A DNA stretch of 49,161 nucleotides from Candidatus Cloacimonadota bacterium. GTDB lineage: Bacteria > Cloacimonadota > Cloacimonadia > Cloacimonadales > PWNZ01. The position numbers were made by a program, and so were the translations under genes. Positions 8,420-14,548 of this stretch are shown piece after piece. The notes beneath the pieces were generated by a model that was not told where the DNA came from, did no database searches, and was given only the letters and a program-made list of their open reading frames with translations. Position 1 is the first letter of the stretch, and every line of letters begins with the position of its first letter. The DNA lies in NCBI GenBank assembly GCA_003564135.1, contig PWNZ01000014.1, positions 1 through 49,161 on the forward strand, in the 5' to 3' direction.

Positions 8420-10777
8420 ATGAAAATAACGCTAATAGTTTTAATAATGTGTATTGCACATACGCTAACATCACAATCTTTATCATTGTCAGATGACAAC
8501 TTTGCGCCCCTTTACAACCCGGCATCTATATCTTTCGGCAACTCCAAGGGTTTAACTTTCTATGGTCAATATCAGGATGACCTCAGGACTAACAACTATA
8601 TGTTATGGATGAATAGAGAGCACTACAGTTTCCTTTATGGAAAATTCGAGGGTACTGATAATTATCAAATATCATTATCAGACCGGCTTTTCAGGAATAG
8701 CTATGGCGCATTATCATTGAGATGGCAAAATAGCAATGTTGGCTCGGGATTCTATGATATTTCATATCTTCAAAGACCTACCAACTGGTTGAGCTTGGGA
8801 TTAAAAATTGAGGATGTTTTTAATAATGATCGACCTTTCGGTTTTGGAATTGCATTTAGGCCGTTCAAACTTGATGGATGGAGTTCATTATCCCTTTATT
8901 CAGACTTCTATTTTGAAAAAGATAATGGGGACTATGCATCACAATCAGAAATTATCGGAGTGCAGACAAACATCTTACCGGGGGTTATTATTAATGGTTG
9001 TTATGATTTGAAAAGGGAGTCAATAGGCGTCAATCTTTCAATCATCCACAATGGGCTAAAAATTGGCAACAAAATGGCACATAGTTCCGAAGCTACTTCA
9101 GGTGCTTACTATGTAAATATTTCGGAGATACATTATCCATCATTTCCACTATTCAAAAAGTCGGTTAGGTATCAGGAGTTTGACTTAAAAAAGGAAATAG
9201 TAGAAGCGAAGGAAGAAACCAAAATAGGGCCTTTCGTGATCGTTCGAGATCAACAAACTATGAGGGAACTTATAGAAGATATCGGAGAACTGAGAGATGA
9301 CGAACGAATTAATGGCATTGTCTTAAAGAATCCAAAATTACTCACAAACTATGCCAATGTTGAACAACTTGAAAGAACCTTCAATTCATTCAGAGAAACC
9401 GGGAAAAAAGTAATAACTTACTCAAATAATTACGGTAATCTACACTATGCATTTTTATCTGCAATATCCGACGAACTATATCTTAATCCGAATGGGGCTG
9501 TCAATCTCCAAGGATTTTCTATCAATATTCCATATTTTAGAGAATTGTTTGATAAAATCGGAGTTGAAATGTATGACCTAAAAAGCCATGAATTCAAAAC
9601 CGGGTTTAATATGCTTACTGAAAATGAAATGACAGAAGCTGAACTTATAACGTATAACGATTTGCTAGAGTATATGTTTGAGCACATGGAAAATATGATC
9701 GAACGGGGACGACATGGAAAGCTGAAAACCAGTGCTAAGGAAATAATTAATCAAGGACCTTATCTCTCTTCGCAGAAGGCAAAGAATATGGGATTAGTTG
9801 ACAAGCTTATATACGAACAAGAATTTGAGCAGCTTTTAAAATCAAGATTTGATGTAGATATTATAAGTAAGCGAACACCAAATCAACAATTCAATACCCA
9901 ATGGTATCAAGAGAGCAAAACAAAGATAGCAATAATAAACGCCGTAGGGGGAATAAAAATTGGTCAAGGCCAACCGGGAAGAAGTATCGGTAGTGAAACT
10001 TTGGTTAAGCAAATTCAAAGAGTACGCGATGACGATTCGATAGCAGCTGTGATTTTAAGAATAGAAAGTGGTGGTGGGTCAGCCTTCGCCTCGGACGTAA
10101 TTGCCAGAGAGGTGAAACTCTTATCTGAATCCGGCAAACCGGTGATCGCATCCTTCGCAGGGATAGCAGCTTCCGGCGGTTACTATATAGCTGCTAACGC
10201 AGACAAGATAGTCTCTGAAGGGACAACAATAACCGGATCAATTGGTGTGACCGGATTAATTCCCAATATGGCAAAAATGTTTGATAAGCTATATATAAAT
10301 TGGAACAGAGTCCGAGTAGGTGATAGGGCTGGATTATTAGATCCCTTTCAACCCATTGACGAACAAGAGCTAACATTATTGCACCCTATGATCGATGAAA
10401 AATATAATCAATTCTTAGATATCGTTTCCCAAGGTCGACAGATGTCTAAGGACGAAGTTCATGAATATGCCCAAGGGAGAGTATGGGTAGGAAAGCAGGC
10501 ATATGATAAAAATTTAGTCGATGAAATAGGCGGATTAGACACGGCAATCAGATTAGCTAAAGAACTAATCGGAGCAGATGATGTTAAGATAAGCGACTTT
10601 TCACATACACATAAAAAAAGATCATTCGCAATAGAGATGGACGATCTAGTCCGAAACAGGAACAACATGCCTTACATCAGCGAGATTAAACATGAACTTA
10701 AGAGCTATCTTAAATCTTTCGAAGATGAGCCGGTTCAATATAGAATGCCTATGATAGAAATAGATGGTATAGAATAG
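8420..10777 (+). CDS. sppA: Signal peptide peptidase SppA (67K type) with N-terminal beta-barrel-like domain
   Basis: A 785-residue fusion. Residues 1-18 form a signal peptide (ending HTLTSQS). Residues about 20-240 are rich in alternating aromatic and polar strands starting LYNPASISF, like an outer-membrane barrel. Residues about 265-770 are a tandem SppA: the N-terminal half carries the general-base lysine in HEFKTGF (K393), and the C-terminal half carries the nucleophile in AASGGYY (S585), followed by TGSIGV. SppA is a serine-lysine protease that degrades signal peptides and membrane fragments. Usual SppA of this type is near 600 residues, so about 230 are extra. Tethering to the outer membrane is inference. 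It follows the BatA-like gene by 9 bases and ends before a strong terminator. Confidence 0.85.
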   Translation: MKITLIVLIMCIAHTLTSQSLSLSDDNFAPLYNPASISFGNSKGLTFYGQYQDDLRTNNYMLWMNREHYSFLYGKFEGTDNYQISLSDRLFRNSYGALSLRWQNSNVGSGFYDISYLQRPTNWLSLGLKIEDVFNNDRPFGFGIAFRPFKLDGWSSLSLYSDFYFEKDNGDYASQSEIIGVQTNILPGVIINGCYDLKRESIGVNLSIIHNGLKIGNKMAHSSEATSGAYYVNISEIHYPSFPLFKKSVRYQEFDLKKEIVEAKEETKIGPFVIVRDQQTMRELIEDIGELRDDERINGIVLKNPKLLTNYANVEQLERTFNSFRETGKKVITYSNNYGNLHYAFLSAISDELYLNPNGAVNLQGFSINIPYFRELFDKIGVEMYDLKSHEFKTGFNMLTENEMTEAELITYNDLLEYMFEHMENMIERGRHGKLKTSAKEIINQGPYLSSQKAKNMGLVDKLIYEQEFEQLLKSRFDVDIISKRTPNQQFNTQWYQESKTKIAIINAVGGIKIGQGQPGRSIGSETLVKQIQRVRDDDSIAAVILRIESGGGSAFASDVIAREVKLLSESGKPVIASFAGIAASGGYYIAANADKIVSEGTTITGSIGVTGLIPNMAKMFDKLYINWNRVRVGDRAGLLDPFQPIDEQELTLLHPMIDEKYNQFLDIVSQGRQMSKDEVHEYAQGRVWVGKQAYDKNLVDEIGGLDTAIRLAKELIGADDVKISDFSHTHKKRSFAIEMDDLVRNRNNMPYISEIKHELKSYLKSFEDEPVQYRMPMIEIDGIE

Positions 10778-10804
10778 GCTGATCGCCAACATTCACCATG
10801 AGTA

Positions 10805-10872
10805 AAGGGTTACCACCCTCTTGACCGGTAGTCATCTATTTTTAACTACCGGAGAAGAAGGAGGTAACCCTT
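10805..10872 (+). terminator. Two-tier stem-loop terminator after sppA
   Basis: An outer stem AAGGGTTACC (10805-10814) pairs perfectly with GGTAACCCTT (10863-10872). An inner stem CCGGTAGT (10825-10832) pairs perfectly with ACTACCGG (10845-10852). The T-rich stretch CTTATTTTATT follows. It sits between the convergent sppA and purE genes and would stop plus-strand transcription. The nested double stem is more elaborate than usual. Confidence 0.75.
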
Positions 10873-10917
10873 CTTATTTTATTAAAGATGATTGCTAGAG
10901 GAGGTGAAGGCTAAATA

Positions 10918-10933
10918 TGTTTCACGTGAAACA
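10918..10933. promoter_or_regulatory. parS: parS centromere-like ParB-binding site
   Basis: The sequence TGTTTCACGTGAAACA is a perfect 16-base palindrome, extended by A/T to 18 bases (10917-10934). It equals the broadly conserved chromosomal parS site bound by ParB/Spo0J. It lies right after the purE stop codon, in a gap between convergent genes where a nucleoprotein complex would not disturb promoters. No parAB genes are in the window. Chromosomal parS sites generally cluster around the replication origin, so this hints that the window is origin-proximal. Confidence 0.9.
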
Positions 10934-11389
10934 TTACGTTTCAGCCAGTTCTTTTTTATATTCAGCCAGGAGATCACTGTATTTTTTATCAGAAGCACCA
11001 ATGATCTGACATGCTAATATTGCGGCGTTCTTTCCTCCATTAATAGCTACTGATGCCACGGGTACACCTGTGGGCATTTGTACAATTGAGTACAAGGCGT
11101 CTTCGCCGGTCAAGGTTGGCCCTTTTACAGGCACCCCAATGACTGGTAGGGTTGTATGTGCAGCTACTACTCCGGGTAGATGTGCTGCCATTCCTGCGAC
11201 AGCGATGATAACTTTTATTCCTTCATCTTTAGCATCTTTAGCTAAATTGACGGTGTTTTCAGGTTTTCTGTGTGCTGATGAGATATGGAAATCATAGGGG
11301 ACTTTAAGTTTGTCTAAGTATTCTTTGATTCCATCTCCAATTTTCATATCGCTTTTGCTGCCAAGAAGTATTCTTACTAGTGGTTTCAT
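10934..11389 (-). CDS. purE: N5-carboxyaminoimidazole ribonucleotide mutase PurE (class I)
   Basis: Converts N5-CAIR to CAIR in purine synthesis. The motifs are complete: LLGSKSDMK (phosphate binding), SAHRKPE, AGMAAHLPGVVAAHT and GVPVKGPTLTGEDAL. The frame is open from an ATG at 11407, but the ATG at 11389 is preferred because AAAGGAG sits seven bases ahead of it, giving 151 residues (about family length). The upstream EIIA-fusion gene on the same strand ends only a few bases before this RBS, so they are probably co-transcribed. No purK is nearby. A parS site begins at the stop codon. Confidence 0.95.
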   Translation of the reverse strand: MKPLVRILLGSKSDMKIGDGIKEYLDKLKVPYDFHISSAHRKPENTVNLAKDAKDEGIKVIIAVAGMAAHLPGVVAAHTTLPVIGVPVKGPTLTGEDALYSIVQMPTGVPVASVAINGGKNAAILACQIIGASDKKYSDLLAEYKKELAET

Positions 11390-11410
11390 TATTGTCTCCT
11401 TTCCCATTTG

Positions 11411-12070
11411 TTATTTAGAAATAGTAAGTAAGTTTATTATATCATCTGATGTTTGTGCTTTGTTAAGTGCTGTAATGTTATCGATTTGTAATATAAATTT
11501 TGATATATATGATAGGGAAAATAGGTGTTGTTTGTCATTATGTAATAATAACATGAAAAGGAGGTTAACATGCTTGTTATCCGGTGCATCAAATTCCACT
11601 CCTTGGTCAGCTCTTCCGAATAATATGCACGGTTTTTTAATTTTAGAAGGGTGATGATGACGAGGATGGAGTAAAGCGACGCCATTTCCGACAGCAGTAG
11701 AGACTAGATCTTCGCGTGCAACGACAACTTCGTATAGCCATCTGTGGTCTCTTACTACTTTTTGTTCTTTTGCATGAATTGACAATTTTGCTATTGCGTC
11801 GTACTTGTTATCTGCGTGGAAATCGAGGAGGATATTTTCGGGGAATAAATAGTCCTGAAAGCGGCATACAGTTCGCTTCATAGCCAGTGATTGGGCTTCA
11901 TTTTCATTTAGTTGTGCTAACCACTCATCTACTTCATTTTTGTCGATTTTTTGAGTGTTACCCTTCTTGATGGCAGTAAACACGTCATCTTTTATCATCT
12001 CTTGTATGACATTCGGACTTACTTTGAGCAACTTAGCTGTCTCATTGATTGTCATCAGGTCGTCTTTCAT
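11411..12070 (-). CDS. Excisionase-type HTH fused to PTS EIIA (PtsN/fructose type) domain
   Basis: A 219-residue two-domain protein. Residues 5-52 form a MerR/excisionase helix-turn-helix (MTINETAKLLKVSPNVIQEMI, with IDKNEVDEWL at the end). Residues about 70-215 form an EIIA-2/PtsN-like phosphoacceptor domain: the region around GNGVALLHPR (about 140) holds the expected active histidine, where PtsN has GxxIAxPH. In known systems EIIA passes phosphate to sugar permeases or senses nitrogen/carbon state. Joining it to a DNA-binding domain suggests a phosphorylation-controlled regulator, but this is inferred. No other PTS gene is in the window. AGGAG precedes the ATG, with a good promoter upstream (12098-12125). 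It is followed by purE. Confidence 0.75.
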   Translation of the reverse strand: MKDDLMTINETAKLLKVSPNVIQEMIKDDVFTAIKKGNTQKIDKNEVDEWLAQLNENEAQSLAMKRTVCRFQDYLFPENILLDFHADNKYDAIAKLSIHAKEQKVVRDHRWLYEVVVAREDLVSTAVGNGVALLHPRHHHPSKIKKPCILFGRADQGVEFDAPDNKHVNLLFMLLLHNDKQHLFSLSYISKFILQIDNITALNKAQTSDDIINLLTISK

Positions 12071-12097
12071 TAGCTCTCCTTTGAATAGTTTTTGCTT

Positions 12098-12125
12098 TAT
12101 TTAAAAGGGTCGTTATAGTTGTCAA
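12098..12125 (-). promoter_or_regulatory. Sigma-70 promoter of the HTH-EIIA / purE transcript
   Basis: On the minus strand, TTGACA (12125-12120), a 16-base spacer and TAAATA (12103-12098) lie 28 bases ahead of the ATG at 12070. This close consensus match is in the divergent gap with lptE. On the plus strand the same gap contains TATAGT (12115-12120) with TTGCTT 17 bases upstream, and a further TTGACA at 12143, as weaker candidates for the lptE operon. Confidence 0.6.
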
Positions 12126-12177
12126 GTTTTATGTGATATTGCTTGACACATAGAGTCAAAAAAAAGAGAGTTGATTC

Positions 12178-12687
12178 ATGAAATTCATTAGTATTATCAT
12201 ACTCACAATAATAACTTTGATCGGCATTAGCTGTTCCTACTCGGTAAGGATGAATCAGTATCCACACTTACGGAATGTGGTGGTTTATCCTTTCGATAAT
12301 AAGACGGTGGAAATTCACTTAGCCGAGTCACTTAGAGAGGATCTGATTACTTATTTTCAGCAGGATGGGCGTTTAAGAATAACTTATGATGATGCCGACA
12401 GCATAGTTGAAGGTGAGATTTCCGATTATAAAAACGAAGTGTATGGATTTGATATGGATCAAAATATCGAAGAGTATAGGGTTACCATAACTTTCGAGAT
12501 TTCTTTCACAGATTTAGTCAGAAATGACGTTATATGGGAGAATAGTTCTTTCTCTCTGAGTGAACGCTACTATCCAATGTCGGAAGATCATGAAAGTGTT
12601 AGGCTGAAAACTGAGGAAGAAGCCCAAAAAGCGATTTTCGAAGAGCTTTTCAAAGTGATAATACGCAATAGCTTAGAAGCCTGGTAG
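12178..12687 (+). CDS. lptE: LptE-like outer-membrane lipoprotein (LPS assembly)
   Basis: A 169-residue lipoprotein: hydrophobic leader with lipobox LIGISC (Cys at 19) and a short soluble domain. The pattern RNVVVYPFDNKT, then LAESLREDLITYFQQDGRL, then ADSIVEGEISDYKNE and RVTITFEISFTDL is that of the LptE family found outside enterobacteria, which plugs the LptD barrel during LPS export. The first gene of a tight same-strand run (next gene 32 bases on), it fits with LolA and LpxK in this window. LptD is not here. RBS AAGAGAG precedes the ATG. Confidence 0.8.
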   Translation: MKFISIIILTIITLIGISCSYSVRMNQYPHLRNVVVYPFDNKTVEIHLAESLREDLITYFQQDGRLRITYDDADSIVEGEISDYKNEVYGFDMDQNIEEYRVTITFEISFTDLVRNDVIWENSSFSLSERYYPMSEDHESVRLKTEEEAQKAIFEELFKVIIRNSLEAW

Positions 12688-12719
12688 AGTGGTGATTATA
12701 TGGGATTGAAAGGATAATA

Positions 12720-13427
12720 ATGAGAATAAACAAATACTTAGCGAAGTGTGGATTAGGTTCAAGGCGGAAGGTTGAAGAGTTTGTTGTCAAAAAAAGAGTT
12801 ACGGTTGATGGCGCGATCGTTACTGACCTAGCAATTGAAGTTAATACATCGCAAGCAGAAGTCCGTCTAGATGGGCGTATTGTCGAGCCTATTGATGAAA
12901 ACATATACTTATTGCTCAATAAACCTAAAGGTTATGTGGTTACAAGGAGTGATGAGCTTGGCAGAAAAACCGTTTTTTCATTCGTTCCGGAGCAATGGCA
13001 TCATTTGTTTCCGGTTGGACGGTTGGATAAGGATACTGAAGGGCTTTTATTAATGACAAATGACGGATCATTTGCTCAAAAGATAATCAATCCCAGATAT
13101 AGCACCGAAAAGATTTATCGAGTCGATATTAATGGAATGATTAGAAAGAAAGACTTAATATGTTTGAGGGAAGGAGTTAGAATCGATAGTGGTTACACCC
13201 AGCCAGCTAAGATCTACATTAGATCCGCTGATGAAAATAAAACGGTTTTGAAGGTAATCCTGACTGAAGGTAAGAACCGGCAGATTCGCAAGATGTTTGC
13301 AAAATTTGGCTATCAGGTGGTGAGTTTGAAACGCTTGCAAGTAGCGGGAATTAAACTGGACAGAGTTCCACCGGGGATGTTTCGTCTATTAAGGCCGTCT
13401 GAGATAAGGAAAGTTTTAGATCTGTAA
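12720..13427 (+). CDS. rRNA large-subunit pseudouridine synthase, RluB/RsuA family
   Basis: A 235-residue enzyme with an N-terminal S4 RNA-binding domain (MRINKYLAKCGLGSRRKVEEFV, residues 1-22, and on to about 60) and a catalytic domain with the RsuA-family signature FPVGRLDKDTEGLLLMTNDG (about 98-117), whose GRLD aspartate is the catalytic residue. LTEGKNRQIRKMF is the C-terminal family motif. Length and the KPKGYVVTRSDE stretch fit RluB-type enzymes that modify 23S rRNA, though RsuA (16S) or RluE/F specificity cannot be excluded. RBS AAAGGA lies six bases ahead of the ATG. Confidence 0.9.
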   Translation: MRINKYLAKCGLGSRRKVEEFVVKKRVTVDGAIVTDLAIEVNTSQAEVRLDGRIVEPIDENIYLLLNKPKGYVVTRSDELGRKTVFSFVPEQWHHLFPVGRLDKDTEGLLLMTNDGSFAQKIINPRYSTEKIYRVDINGMIRKKDLICLREGVRIDSGYTQPAKIYIRSADENKTVLKVILTEGKNRQIRKMFAKFGYQVVSLKRLQVAGIKLDRVPPGMFRLLRPSEIRKVLDL

Positions 13428-13465
13428 TAAATAATGGCTAATAATAAAAGAGATAAAGAGGTGAA

Positions 13466-14005
13466 ATGGTTTTAGGGTTTTTAGGTTTTCCGAATTCTGG
13501 GAAGACAACAGTATACAATGCAATGACCGGTTTAGAAACAGAAACCGGCTATATTCATAGGAGTGATATAAATAAAGCAGTAGTTGAGATACTCGATGAG
13601 CGGGTGGAGAAACTTGTTGAAATTTATCAGCCCAAGAAAATAACTTTTCCTAGCGTCGAGGTATATGATTTTGCAAAAGGAGAGGATGAAGATACGAAAG
13701 AGGTATTTAATAGTGTAGAGGCTAAGTTGTTGGATGTTATCGGTCTTGTTGTCAGGTGTTTTGAAGATGCAGTTATTGACGAAGAATTAGGTAAAGCAAA
13801 ACCTTTGAAAGATGTGTATAGATTTGAGAGTGAATTTATCTTATCTGATTTGATCATAGCTGAGAAAAGGCTTGAAAAGATAAACATGAACCTCAAAAGA
13901 GGGGTTAGATCAGCATTAGCCGAAGCTGAAAAAAAACTTTTAGAGAAGGTTGCTAATGGATTACACGATGAATTACCTGTCCGGAAAATGCAACTGGACA
14001 AATAA
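13466..14005 (+). CDS. ychF: YchF/OLA1-family ATPase, N-terminal part (stopped by in-frame TAA)
   Basis: P-loop protein of the Obg-related family that prefers ATP and binds ribosomes. Walker A is GFPNSGKTT (residues 7-15), and the segment continues through the G domain and coiled-coil insert. The second half of the protein lies in the same frame from 14006 onward. The stop at 14003-14005 interrupts LDK*ERRLIKGF, where the family generally has an acidic residue. One G-to-T change from GAA would make it. As read, the product would have 179 residues and lack the nucleotide-specificity strand and the TGS domain, so it should not work. RBS AGAGGTG precedes the ATG. Confidence 0.85.
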   Translation: MVLGFLGFPNSGKTTVYNAMTGLETETGYIHRSDINKAVVEILDERVEKLVEIYQPKKITFPSVEVYDFAKGEDEDTKEVFNSVEAKLLDVIGLVVRCFEDAVIDEELGKAKPLKDVYRFESEFILSDLIIAEKRLEKINMNLKRGVRSALAEAEKKLLEKVANGLHDELPVRKMQLDK

Positions 14006-14014
14006 GAACGCCGC

Positions 14015-14530
14015 TTGATAAAAGGTTTTCAGTTTCTTTCATCGAAACCTTTGTTTATAGTGCTAAATACAGATGAGGCTAACTTGTCAACTACCAATCA
14101 AGTACAGAAGGATATCTTAGCCGAAGGGCTTTCTTCAGTTGTTGTATTGGGTAAATATGAGATGGAGCTTAATAATCTTGACGATAATGATGCTTCTCTT
14201 TTCTTACAGGAAGCTGGGTTTTATAGGTTTGCTAAGGAAAGAATCTTTGATGTAGCGTATAAGGCTTTGCAGTATATTCAGTTTTATACAGTTGGCAAGC
14301 AAGAGGTTCGGTCTTGGATGATTCAAGAAGGTCTGTTAGCACCTCAGGCAGCCGGTAAGATTCACACAGATATGGAGAATGGTTTCATCCGAGCCGAATG
14401 CTATCATTTTGATGATATAATTAGCTATAAAAATGAAAGAGCCCTTAAAGATGCCGGGAAATTTCGTCTTGAGGGTAAGGCGTATCAGGTAAAAGATGGC
14501 GACATATTGATCATCAGGTTTAACAAGTAA
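14015..14530 (+). CDS. ychF: YchF/OLA1-family ATPase, C-terminal part after in-frame TAA
   Basis: Continues YchF in the same frame (14006 on); the possible TTG at 14015 has no Shine-Dalgarno sequence and is probably not a real start. It begins LIKGFQFLSSKPLFIVLNTDE, where VLNTDE corresponds to the NxxE specificity motif (family NVNE), and ends with the TGS domain: FYTVGKQEVRSWMI, KIHTDMENGFIRAEC and AYQVKDGDILIIRFNK are all diagnostic. The full read-through protein would be about 354 residues, close to the usual 360. The completeness on both sides, with no other lesion, argues for a single-base change or an error rather than long-term decay. Confidence 0.85.
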   Translation: MIKGFQFLSSKPLFIVLNTDEANLSTTNQVQKDILAEGLSSVVVLGKYEMELNNLDDNDASLFLQEAGFYRFAKERIFDVAYKALQYIQFYTVGKQEVRSWMIQEGLLAPQAAGKIHTDMENGFIRAECYHFDDIISYKNERALKDAGKFRLEGKAYQVKDGDILIIRFNK

Positions 14531-14548
14531 GCGCAAAGGAGCTGAAAG

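Noticed and set aside
10459-10668. Minus-strand open frames inside sppA, ftsK, clpB and other genes
   Set aside because: They mirror conserved plus-strand coding sequence, have no RBS and match no family.
145-14005. TAA recoded genome-wide as a glutamate codon
   Set aside because: Many intact genes in the window end in TAA at the family's usual C-terminus, so a full change of code is not tenable. Local errors or rare readthrough are simpler.
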